A DNA stretch of 13,821 bases from Mailhella sp. (GCA_017411945.1 JAFQPD010000161.1:1-13821); one strand, 5' to 3'. Shown: positions 7,038-12,842, numbered from the stretch's first letter. Made by a program: numbers and translations. Notes: generated by a model not told the origin, from the sequence alone.

Positions 7038-8120
7038 TCAGGCCCGGAGTTCGGCCTTTTCTCCGCCCGTGAAGAAGATGCGTTCCGGAGTGAGGCCAAG
7101 GGCTGCCCAGCGAGCCTTGAGCATGCCGTGCTCGCCGTACATGAAGCCCTGGCAGGAACGCGGCAGGAGAAGGGCCTGCGGAGGCAGGCCGAGGGTTTTG
7201 ATGGCTTCCTGTACGGAAACGATCAGGGCTTCGGCCTGGATGAGCGCGCCCAGCGCGGGGTGGCGCGGCCCGGCAAGCACGGCGGCGTCGAAGGCGGGTT
7301 CCGGGGCTACGGAAAGGCGTATCACCGGGGTCTTTTCCTGCCATGCCATGGCAAGGGCGCGGCCGAGCGTGCTCACCGTCTCTTCGAGGCTCCAGGGGGA
7401 ATAGCGGCCTTCTTCCAGCCACCGGGCCAGAACCGTTCCAGCAGGGACGAGGCAGGGATAGAAGCGAAGGCAGGAGGGCTTCAGGGCAAGGGCCTGTTCC
7501 GCATCCTTAATAAAGACATCAGGGGAGGAGCCGGGCATGCCGGGCAGAAGCTGTATGCCGAGCTCGAAGCCAGCTTCCAGCACCATGCGGCAGGCTCGCA
7601 AGGCCGTGGCTCCGTCGTATCCTCGGCGGGAGGCGGAGAGGGCCGCAGTGTCGAAGCTCTGTATGCCCAGCTCGATGAGGTCTATGCCGTGGGCGTTCAG
7701 CTCGCCGAAAATGGCAGGCGAAAGGGCGTCGGGGCGTGTGGAGCACCGGGCATGGGTGATGCGACCTGCCTCGCGGAGGCGATCCAGCATGGAGAGGCAG
7801 GCCCGGCGTTCTTCGGCGGGCAGAGCTGTGAAGGTGCCGCCGTAGAAGGCAAGCTCGCGGGGCGTTTCCTCAGCACAGGGCGGGAGGGCCAGCATGGCCT
7901 TTTCCGTTTCGGCAAGGAGAGGGCTGAGCCCGCCGGAAAGATTGGTCCCGGTCTGCCTGTCCTGCGCACAATAGACACAGTGCATGGGGCAGCCGGAGAA
8001 GGGCAGGAACACCGGCCGGATGCTTTTGGCACGTTTCTGCCTCGTTCCGATTTCGAAAATAATGGAACGTTCGGAAGGGGGAGGCGTTTCGGGGCAGAAA
8101 TATTTTCGCATTTTTTGCAT
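7038..8120 (-). CDS. Elp3-like radical SAM protein lacking the acetyltransferase domain
   Basis: Radical S-adenosylmethionine enzyme of 360 residues; substrate unknown. The [4Fe-4S] motif is C-x3-C-x2-C at Cys44/48/51 within FSGCPMHCVYCAQ. It is followed by an Elp3-like FYGGTFTAL at 92-100, STRPDAL at 127-133, LGIQSFD at 151-157, RRGYDG at 165-170, LLPGMPG at 191-197 and RFYPCLVPAGTVL at 219-231. These blocks are those of the Elp3 / HemN-like group. True Elp3 adds a C-terminal GNAT-type acetyltransferase domain of about 150 residues and an N-terminal tRNA-binding region, and neither is present. The short C-terminal region (about 290-360) has no motif I recognise. The start is uncertain: ATG at 8120 or ATG at 8111, both with only weak GCGAG-like upstream sequence. 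It is divergent from the HIT gene and upstream of topA. Confidence 0.85.
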   Translation of the reverse strand: MQKMRKYFCPETPPPSERSIIFEIGTRQKRAKSIRPVFLPFSGCPMHCVYCAQDRQTGTNLSGGLSPLLAETEKAMLALPPCAEETPRELAFYGGTFTALPAEERRACLSMLDRLREAGRITHARCSTRPDALSPAIFGELNAHGIDLIELGIQSFDTAALSASRRGYDGATALRACRMVLEAGFELGIQLLPGMPGSSPDVFIKDAEQALALKPSCLRFYPCLVPAGTVLARWLEEGRYSPWSLEETVSTLGRALAMAWQEKTPVIRLSVAPEPAFDAAVLAGPRHPALGALIQAEALIVSVQEAIKTLGLPPQALLLPRSCQGFMYGEHGMLKARWAALGLTPERIFFTGGEKAELRA

Positions 8121-8153
8121 CTCGCTGGGAAAAGCTCTTGATGTTCTAATCGC

Positions 8154-8181
8154 TTGACTCTAGAATGACAAGGCGTAACTT
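8154..8181 (+). promoter_or_regulatory. Candidate promoter of the HIT-IHF unit
   Basis: TTGACT (8154-8159), a 16-base spacer and TAACTT (8176-8181). The -35 is good and the -10 is weak; TTTATT a few bases on is an alternative. It sits about 40 bases before the HIT start, in the short divergent gap. Confidence 0.4.
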
Positions 8182-8206
8182 TTTATTCCGAGGGATAGAA
8201 AGGCGC

Positions 8207-8212
8207 AGGAGG
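8207..8212 (+). promoter_or_regulatory. Ribosome binding site fixing the HIT protein start
   Basis: A perfect AGGAGG 9 bases before the ATG at 8222. It decides against the in-frame ATG at 8165, which overlaps the likely promoter and would add 19 basic residues absent from the family. Confidence 0.8.
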
Positions 8213-8221
8213 TTCTGTTTC

Positions 8222-8644
8222 ATGACTGATGCTGATTGCATTTTCTGCCGCATTGCCAAGGGGGAGATCCCCTGTTCCAAAATTTACGAAGATGACAATG
8301 TCCTGGCTTTTCTCGACCTGGCCCCTGTCCATCACGGGCACGCTCTGGTGATACCCAAGAGCCATCATAAAGATATGCTCGAAGTTCCCAGCGACCTGGG
8401 CTCTGCCGTGTTTGCCGCCCTTCAGAAGGTTGCCGCCGCTGTGATGAAGGCCACTGGCGCACAGGGCTTCAATGTCATGCAGAACAACGGCCTTGCCGCC
8501 GGCCAGACGGTGTTCCATATCCACTGGCATATCATCCCCCGTTTCGAGGGTGACGGCCTCAAAATGTGGGAGCAGGGCAGCTATCCCGACATGGCGGCGA
8601 TGCAGGCCATGGCCGCCAAGGTGGCCTCTTATCTGGAAAATTGA
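8222..8644 (+). CDS. HIT family nucleotide hydrolase/transferase (HinT-like)
   Basis: Histidine-triad protein of 140 residues, a usual HinT length. Such proteins hydrolyse nucleoside phosphoramidates or acyl adenylates in the cytoplasm; the natural substrate here is unknown. The triad is His99-x-His101-x-His103 in FHIHWHIIPR. The N terminus CIFCRIAKGEIP carries Cys6 and Cys9, which in zinc-binding members join a later histidine to hold a structural metal. The HGHALVIPKSHH segment (38-49) and FNVMQNNG (83-90) are family blocks. The start is fixed by AGGAGG at 8207-8212. The IHF-alpha-type gene begins 30 bases after its stop, so the two are probably co-transcribed and end together at the terminator at 9021-9046. 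Confidence 0.94.
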   Translation: MTDADCIFCRIAKGEIPCSKIYEDDNVLAFLDLAPVHHGHALVIPKSHHKDMLEVPSDLGSAVFAALQKVAAAVMKATGAQGFNVMQNNGLAAGQTVFHIHWHIIPRFEGDGLKMWEQGSYPDMAAMQAMAAKVASYLEN

Positions 8645-8674
8645 TCAGTCTTCGGGACTGCAGGAGGAGAATAC

Positions 8675-8980
8675 ATGAATAAGGCGCTCACTAAGGCCGA
8701 TATCGTTGAAGCAGTGTACAACGATAAGGCTCTCAGCTTCAACCGCGCTGAAGTGAAGAACATCGTTGAGAACCTGCTCGTGCTGATGAAGCAGGCCATC
8801 AAGAAAGATGACACTCTTCTGATCAGCGGCTTCGGCAAGTTCGAAGCCTACGACAAGAATGCCCGCAAGGGCCGCAATCCCCAGACTGACGAATCCATCA
8901 CGCTGCCTCCTCGCAAGGTCGTGGTGTTCCGCCTGTCCCGCAAGTTCCGCGTCGAGCTCAATGGCGGCGAGGAAGAATAG
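8675..8980 (+). CDS. ihfA: Integration host factor alpha-type subunit (HU/IHF family)
   Basis: Small DNA-bending nucleoid protein of 101 residues. The family signature is clear in GFGKFEAYDKNARKGRNPQT (52-71), with the intercalating Pro69 at the tip of the DNA-binding arm. The N-terminal ALTKADIVEAVY and the DKNxRxGRNP arm resemble IHF alpha more than HU; a stand-alone HU-like role is possible because the beta partner is not in this window. IHF bends DNA sharply and assists recombination, replication and sigma54-type promoters. AGGAGG lies 7 bases before the ATG. The gene follows hit closely and is closed by a strong terminator. A small inverted repeat (CAGTC/GACTG, 8646-8660) sits just before its ribosome binding site. 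Confidence 0.85.
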   Translation: MNKALTKADIVEAVYNDKALSFNRAEVKNIVENLLVLMKQAIKKDDTLLISGFGKFEAYDKNARKGRNPQTDESITLPPRKVVVFRLSRKFRVELNGGEEE

Positions 8981-9020
8981 GTTGCTGGCGTAACAGCCTG
9001 ATGTTGTTCAGAAATGCCAT

Positions 9021-9046
9021 AAGGCCTGCTTCGGCGGGCCTTTTTT
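9021..9046 (+). terminator. Intrinsic terminator of the HIT-IHF unit
   Basis: AAGGCCTGC, tetraloop TTCG and GCGGGCCTT form a 9-bp stem with one G-T pair, running into six T residues. It lies about 40 bases after the IHF stop codon. Confidence 0.9.
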
Positions 9047-9210
9047 CGTGCCTGAAGGCTTCCTCTGCGGGAAGAAAATTTCATGCCGGCCGGGCATTGC
9101 ATTTCTGCCTTCTGTACGCGGCTTTTTTTTTGCGCTATAGCAGGGGCGTATGCCGCTATTTTTCAGAAAGCGCATCCATGTTCTGCAATCTGAGCCCTGT
9201 GAGGGATATC

Positions 9211-10161
9211 ATGTCTGTTCCTGTCCTCGATTCCGCCGCCTGGGTCGAAAAGCTCATGGCCCTGCCGCGTGAAGGCGCGCGCCATGTGACGGCCTTCTAT
9301 GAGCATCGCATGGGAGCCATCTGTACGGATGCCCGCTGTCTCCTCGTTCCGCTGGACGACCATATGGTACACAGAGGTGACGCTATTTTCGAAAGCATCA
9401 CGCTTCTGCAGGGGCGCGTTCTTCAGATAGACGCCCACCTTGCCCGCATGCGCGGCTCTTCCGAAAAGCTTGAGCTCGTTCCGCCTGTTTCCTGGGAAGA
9501 GATGAGAGAGATAATCCTGGAAGTGGCCCGTGTGGGCGGTGCGCCCTATGGCGGCATCAAGGTCCTGCTCGGCCGCGGTGAAGGCGGCCTGGGCATAGAC
9601 CCGAAGGACTGCCCGCAGAGCAGCCTTTATGTCATTGCCACCAAGAGTTCGCCGAAGCCTGAATCCTTCTGGGAAAAAGGCATCACCGCAGCGAAGAGCT
9701 CCATCCCTGCCAAGCAGGAATGGATAGCCCGCATCAAGTCCACCAATTACCTCGCCAACGCCCTCATGGCCAAGGAGGCCCGCGAGCTGGGAGTGGACGT
9801 GACGTTTTCCTTCGACGAGGATGGCTTCCTCGCCGAGGCTGCCATTGCCAATGCCGCTATGGTGGACAAGCAGGGCCGCCTGCTCCTGCCAGAATTCCGC
9901 CATGTGCTCCCCGGCACTACTGCATTGCGTGCCGCCGAGCTGGCTAGATCCTTCATGCCTGTGGTTCTCACTGATATAACTGAAGAAATACTGGAAGATG
10001 CTGCCGAGATACTGGTACTTGGTACTACATGCGAGTGCGTGGCGGTCACGCACTACAACGGCAAGCCTGTAGGCGACGGCCGCCCCGGTCCCATAGCGGA
10101 CAGGCTGCGCCATCTTCTGCATGACGCTCTTGTGACCGGAGGCGTGCCGTTCCTCGAATGA
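9211..10161 (+). CDS. Class IV PLP-dependent aminotransferase (BCAT / ADC lyase / D-amino acid type)
   Basis: Fold-type IV PLP enzyme of 316 residues. The segment DHMVHRGDAIFESI (50-63) is the usual N-terminal block, the PLP lysine is Lys176 in ARIKSTNYLAN, and the cofactor-contacting glutamate is Glu209 in FLAEAAIANA. PGTTALR at 234-240 is the phosphate-binding turn region. In branched-chain aminotransferases the region after the glutamate is usually E(T/G)xxxNIF; here it is EAAIANAAM, so the exact substrate class cannot be assigned between branched-chain, D-amino acid and aminodeoxychorismate. The ATG at 9211 is preferred because GAGGG lies 5 bases upstream. Upstream in-frame ATGs at 9178 and 9001 lack one, and 9001 precedes the IHF terminator. 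The small exported protein follows after 19 bases and is probably co-transcribed. Confidence 0.87.
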   Translation: MSVPVLDSAAWVEKLMALPREGARHVTAFYEHRMGAICTDARCLLVPLDDHMVHRGDAIFESITLLQGRVLQIDAHLARMRGSSEKLELVPPVSWEEMREIILEVARVGGAPYGGIKVLLGRGEGGLGIDPKDCPQSSLYVIATKSSPKPESFWEKGITAAKSSIPAKQEWIARIKSTNYLANALMAKEARELGVDVTFSFDEDGFLAEAAIANAAMVDKQGRLLLPEFRHVLPGTTALRAAELARSFMPVVLTDITEEILEDAAEILVLGTTCECVAVTHYNGKPVGDGRPGPIADRLRHLLHDALVTGGVPFLE

Positions 10162-10180
10162 TCAACCAAGTGAGGAACTC

Positions 10181-10615
10181 ATGCACATCAAGACTCTGCT
10201 CACCGCGCTTTTCTGCGCTATGCTCCTGACCCCCTCTGTCTCTTTCGGCGCCGAAGAGGCTGCCAAGGCCAAGCCTGCCGCCAAGGAGACCGTGGCCGAT
10301 ACCCCCTTCGTGATCGTCGCCCCCAGCGAAGAGATCATCGTGTCCTTCCCTCTTTTTGAGGTCGAACGCGGCGTCGTCGACAGCATCGACGTCAAGAACA
10401 GCATGTTCACCCTCAAGGAAAAGGACGGCACTCTGACCAAGATCAAGGTGACGGACAACACTCTCATCGAGAACGTGTACGCCGACATCTTCACCTGGGA
10501 ATCCAAGAAGGGCATTAACGACCTGAAGAAGGGCGACAAGGTCCGTGCCCGCGTCTTCCCCGGCGACAGCGGCCAGCCTTCCTCCGCCATGTCTCTGGAT
10601 GTGTATAAGTTCTAG
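10181..10615 (+). CDS. Small exported protein with a DUF5666-like domain
   Basis: Protein of 144 residues with a Sec signal peptide: a basic start (MHIK), a hydrophobic core LLTALFCAMLLT and a likely cleavage after SFGA (about residue 24). An Ala/Lys-rich linker (25-37) follows. The C-terminal part, from about residue 62, reads GVVDSIDVKNSMFTL, then KVTDNTLIE and DLKKGDKVRARVF. This pattern of short beta-strands with a dG...T.i...lk.GdkV ending resembles DUF5666-type OB-like domains. The resemblance is my reading and is not a search result. It lacks a lipobox Cys at the cleavage site, so a soluble periplasmic protein is expected. GAGG lies before the ATG, and the gene starts 19 bases after the class IV aminotransferase. 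Function unknown. Confidence 0.8.
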   Translation: MHIKTLLTALFCAMLLTPSVSFGAEEAAKAKPAAKETVADTPFVIVAPSEEIIVSFPLFEVERGVVDSIDVKNSMFTLKEKDGTLTKIKVTDNTLIENVYADIFTWESKKGINDLKKGDKVRARVFPGDSGQPSSAMSLDVYKF

Positions 10616-10630
10616 GTTCTGTTTGTTTTC

Positions 10631-10653
10631 GCGGGGGAGATAATCTCCCCCGC
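10631..10653. other. Perfect stem-loop without a T-tract
   Basis: GCGGGGGAGA, loop TAA and TCTCCCCCGC form a perfect 10-bp stem 15 bases after the stop of the exported-protein gene. It is followed by ACCCCCA rather than a T run. It may stall or stabilise the transcript end, but is not a canonical intrinsic terminator on either strand. Confidence 0.7.
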
Positions 10654-10665
10654 ACCCCCATAATT

Positions 10666-10714
10666 CGAGAGGCCGATGCCGCCGGAACAGTGTTCCGTCA
10701 GCATCGGCCTCTCG
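10666..10714. other. 49-nt nested hairpin between convergent genes
   Basis: The outer arms CGAGAGGCCGATGC (10666-10679) and GCATCGGCCTCTCG (10701-10714) are a perfect 14-bp inverted repeat. Inside, after a 3x3 internal loop, CGGAAC AGT GTTCCG forms a second perfect 6-bp stem. No T run follows on either side. It lies between the exported-protein gene and dgkA, which face each other. Confidence 0.8.
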
Positions 10715-10744
10715 CTATGTGCGTGCAGATGATTTTCGCAGGAC

Positions 10745-10826
10745 TAATTAAAAGTCTTTGAAAGAAGGGATGGGGTTCGGGGAAGGGAAGGAAATCTTTC
10801 TCCAGAAAGTTTCCTTCCCTTCCCCG
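10745..10826 (-). repeat. Dispersed hairpin repeat, copy 2 (3' of dgkA)
   Basis: The plus-strand leader TAATTAAAAGTCTTTGAA (10745-10762) matches copy 1 at 17 of 18 positions. A G-rich spacer follows, then a 23-base arm (10778-10800), loop TCCA and a 22-base arm (10805-10826) that pair with one bulged base. The apical CTTTCTCCAGAAAG is identical to copy 1, while the rest of the stem differs yet remains paired. The hairpin begins 20 bases after the dgkA stop codon, in the same orientation relative to its gene as copy 1 has to topA. Confidence 0.82.
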
Positions 10827-10846
10827 TAAACATTCATCCTGTCACC

Positions 10847-11221
10847 CTAAAAAAGGCACAGCACGAACATGCAGAACCACAGGGCGGCGTTGAGGGTCAG
10901 CATGAGGAAGACGGCGGCGGAGGCCATGTCTTTGGCATGCTTGACGTGGATATTGTAGTCCGTGGTGATGAGGTTGAGGGCCTCTTCGATGGCCGTATTC
11001 AGGAGTTCGGCCATCATGACGAGGAGCCATGCTCCTATGCCTATGAGCCAGGTGCTGACGGGTTTGCCGTACACGCCGAGCAGGACAAGGAGCAGGACGA
11101 GTATGGCCGCTTCCTGCCGGAAGGCGAGGCTCAGGCGAAGGCCGGTAGCGAGGCCGGCCAGAGAGTAGCCGGCGGCCTTGAAGATATGGAAGAATCCTTC
11201 CTTGAACTTTTCCTTTTCCAT
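10847..11221 (-). CDS. dgkA: Diacylglycerol kinase, prokaryotic DgkA type
   Basis: Integral membrane kinase that converts diacylglycerol to phosphatidic acid with ATP, recycling lipid released when membrane-derived oligosaccharides or similar polymers are modified. At 124 residues it nearly equals E. coli DgkA (122). An amphipathic N-terminal segment with FKAAGYSLAGL and AFRQE is followed by three membrane helices (about 38-51, 55-75 and 100-122). The active-site residues align with an offset of three: Glu72, Asn75 and Glu79 in AELLNTAIEE, then Lys97 and Asp98 in HAKDMASAAV. It begins 9 bases after the cysteine-motif gene and shares its transcript. AAGG lies just before the ATG. Its 3' end is followed by repeat copy 2. 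Confidence 0.95.
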   Translation of the reverse strand: MEKEKFKEGFFHIFKAAGYSLAGLATGLRLSLAFRQEAAILVLLLVLLGVYGKPVSTWLIGIGAWLLVMMAELLNTAIEEALNLITTDYNIHVKHAKDMASAAVFLMLTLNAALWFCMFVLCLF

Positions 11222-11230
11222 GGGGAAGCC

Positions 11231-11785
11231 TTAGTTGGTATGGCCGCCCAGTTCGAAGGAGGTGATGCCGCCGCCCTGGCCGTTGGCCTTGGGGCATTCC
11301 TTGCGCAGGTAGCAGATATCGCAGGCTCCGCGGAAGGGGTAGGGGGTGAGCACGCTGTACTTGGGCAGGATGGAGTGGGTCTCTTCCTGATAGTCGAGGC
11401 CTTCGGCTTCGAGGGCGTCGCAGAGCAGGGCGGTGGGCTGTGGAGCGGGGGCGCAGCCGGCTTCTTCCACTTCCGGCAGGAGCTGGTACACGGCGCACTG
11501 GATCATGGTCTGGGCGAGCGCACTCAGGCGGTAGCCGTATTCGGCAGATTTGGCGCGTTCGGCGTCCACTTCTTCTTCAACATCCGTGTCGAGCCAGAGG
11601 GCGAGGTAGCGGCCCTTGCCGGTTTCGAGCTTGATCGCATGGAGCTTGGGGAGCCAGCGTTCCCAGGTGTCGGCCATTTCTTCGAGGACTCTGCCGCCGA
11701 GGCGTTTCTCGGAAAGAAGGCCGAGCATGAGCTCGAAGTCGAAAATGGGGCGGACCTGCAGTACTTCCTTGGTGTGGGTGCTCAT
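11231..11785 (-). CDS. Unrecognised protein with a C-terminal C-x2-C-x5-C motif
   Basis: I do not recognise this 184-residue protein. It is acidic, has no signal peptide or membrane segment, and reads as mostly helical through residue 130. An acidic stretch near 67-77 (DTDVEEEVDAE) is followed by a conserved-looking helix (82-107). Cysteines lie at 97, 111 and 122, and at 155, 158 and 164 in ACDICYLRKECP. That last spacing, with an extra upstream cysteine, is what [4Fe-4S] staples of AddB- and Cas4-type proteins use, and a zinc site is equally possible. I see no nuclease catalytic motif. The last 20 residues are Gly-rich. AAGGAT lies before the ATG at 11785. It is the first gene of a two-gene unit with dgkA, whose start is 9 bases beyond its stop. 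Function unknown. Confidence 0.78.
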   Translation of the reverse strand: MSTHTKEVLQVRPIFDFELMLGLLSEKRLGGRVLEEMADTWERWLPKLHAIKLETGKGRYLALWLDTDVEEEVDAERAKSAEYGYRLSALAQTMIQCAVYQLLPEVEEAGCAPAPQPTALLCDALEAEGLDYQEETHSILPKYSVLTPYPFRGACDICYLRKECPKANGQGGGITSFELGGHTN

Positions 11786-11844
11786 AGTATATCCTTATGG
11801 AAGGGGAATGATCTCGTGAGGGTGCGTTCGTGCCGGAAGGCGCG

Positions 11845-11858
11845 CTGCAATATTGCAG
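11845..11858. promoter_or_regulatory. Perfect 14-bp palindrome, candidate operator
   Basis: CTGCAATATTGCAG is an uninterrupted palindrome about 60 bases upstream of the cysteine-motif gene. On the minus strand a TTGACG (11885-11880), spaced 17 bases from a poor -10 (CAAACT, 11862-11857), would place transcription initiation inside or beside it. That is the arrangement of a repressor site. Confidence 0.35.
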
Positions 11859-11913
11859 TTTGACGTGCCAAGGCCGTTCCGTCAAGTGCCTGCTTGAGGC
11901 TTGGAGAAGTTCC

Positions 11914-11942
11914 TTTACTTGCCGTGCAAGGCGGGATAAGAT
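11914..11942 (+). promoter_or_regulatory. Candidate promoter of the DUF3467-like/DarP-like unit
   Basis: TTTACT (11914-11919), 17 bases, TAAGAT (11937-11942); each box matches 4/6. The predicted start near 11949 gives a leader of about 50 bases to the ATG at 11999. Confidence 0.5.
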
Positions 11943-11998
11943 AGCGATTCCAAGCCTGTACCGCCGAAGGCGTGCAGGGAAATACCGAAGAGGTCTTT

Positions 11999-12376
11999 AT
12001 GAGCCAGATCAAATATCCCAGCCGTGTGCGCTATGAATACAGCCAGGAGCCTTCCGCCCGCCTGCAGTACACGCACGGCGTGTGGGGCGGCATCAATCCG
12101 CAGGGCGAAATAGAAGTGAATTTCTACGTGGAGAGCGACAAGCTCCCTTCCTTCTCCGAACGCCCCGTGGAGCCGGACGGCGCCTTCGGAGCCGAAGTCG
12201 TGCCCTTCGATGAAGAGGAGCGCGTCATTTCCCGCCACATCCATTCCCGCGTCCTGTTCAACTATCACACCGCCCGCGCCCTCATGGAATGGCTCGAAGA
12301 GAAGATAGAGACCCTCGAACTTGAGGACAGTGCTAACTTCAACCCTGAAGACGGCTCCCGTGAGGTACAGCAGTAA
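11999..12376 (+). CDS. Hypothetical protein, possibly DUF3467-like
   Basis: Acidic protein of 125 residues without a signal peptide or membrane segment. The ATG at 11999 has GAAGAGGT about 5 bases upstream. The in-frame ATG at 11972 lacks a ribosome binding site. The middle part (GEIEVNFYVESDKLP) and the end (HSRVLFNYHTARALMEWLEEKIETLE) follow the layout of DUF3467-type proteins: two strands, then a strand leading into an amphipathic helix where the tak.L...L...i pattern is seen. This is a resemblance I read by eye, with low certainty. Its TAA overlaps the ATG of the DarP-like gene by one base (TAATG), so translation of the two is probably coupled, which suggests a shared context with ribosome assembly. 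Function unknown. Confidence 0.8.
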   Translation: MSQIKYPSRVRYEYSQEPSARLQYTHGVWGGINPQGEIEVNFYVESDKLPSFSERPVEPDGAFGAEVVPFDEEERVISRHIHSRVLFNYHTARALMEWLEEKIETLELEDSANFNPEDGSREVQQ

Positions 12377-12681
12377 TGCCCCGCAAGAATCGTTATCAGA
12401 TCGGCGGCGAGGAAGAAGAGTACAGGCCGAGCCGTTCGCAGAAGAAGCGCGACAGCGCCGCTCTGCAGGCCGTAGGTGAGAAGCTTGCCAAAATAGCTCC
12501 TGCCAAGCGCGCCCGCCTGCCTCTTTCCCCCGACCTCAAGGAAGGCTTCGACGAATACGACCGCCTTTCCGGCTATGAGGCCAAGCGCCGCCAGCTTCAG
12601 TACATAGGCCGCCTCATGCGCGAAGCGCAGGAAGAGGGCACGCTCCAGCCCGTTCTGGACGCTCTGGCCATCATGGAATAG
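12376..12681 (+). CDS. Half-length DarP/YjgA-like protein (DUF615), ribosome-associated
   Basis: Protein of 101 residues, strongly basic after an acidic N terminus. RPSRSQKKRDSAAL at 17-30, then LPLSPDL at 48-54 and the hallmark AKRRQLQYIGRLMRE at 69-83, match the N-terminal half of DUF615. That family includes E. coli DarP (YjgA, 183 residues), a factor assisting late assembly of the 50S subunit. The C-terminal half of the family, after about residue 100, is absent. The stop is a clean TAG followed by the tRNA promoter, with no continuing frame, so this looks like a naturally short form and not a frameshift. GAGG lies upstream inside the preceding gene. Its ATG overlaps the previous stop by one base. 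I infer a ribosome-related role. Confidence 0.85.
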   Translation: MPRKNRYQIGGEEEEYRPSRSQKKRDSAALQAVGEKLAKIAPAKRARLPLSPDLKEGFDEYDRLSGYEAKRRQLQYIGRLMREAQEEGTLQPVLDALAIME

Positions 12682-12718
12682 TTTCTGCAGGAAAATTAAA
12701 AAAAATGGAAGATTTTGC

Positions 12719-12747
12719 TTGACGGATATGCCAGATTCTGGCAATGT
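12719..12747 (+). promoter_or_regulatory. Candidate promoter of tRNA-Ala with an inverted repeat in its spacer
   Basis: TTGACG (12719-12724) lies 17 bases before a weak -10, CAATGT (12742-12747), placing the start about 6-8 bases before the tRNA. GCCAGA T TCTGGC (12730-12742) is a perfect inverted repeat lying between the two boxes. Confidence 0.45.
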
Positions 12748-12759
12748 CCTTTCTGCAAC

Positions 12760-12835
<76 letters not shown>

Positions 12836-12842
12836 GAATTTT

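Noticed and set aside
9083..9097. Inverted repeat ATGCC GGCCG GGCAT upstream of the class IV aminotransferase
   Set aside because: Short stem in GC-rich sequence, no promoter boxes near it and no second copy seen; likely chance.
9001..9210. Longer start for the class IV aminotransferase at 9001 or 9178
   Set aside because: The 9001 start precedes the IHF terminator. Neither ATG has a ribosome binding site, and the added residues are not family sequence.
11231..11785. Cas4/RecB-like nuclease or CRISPR-associated gene
   Set aside because: Only the cysteine spacing matches. No D...(D/E)xK catalytic residues are visible, and there is no cas gene or repeat array in the window.
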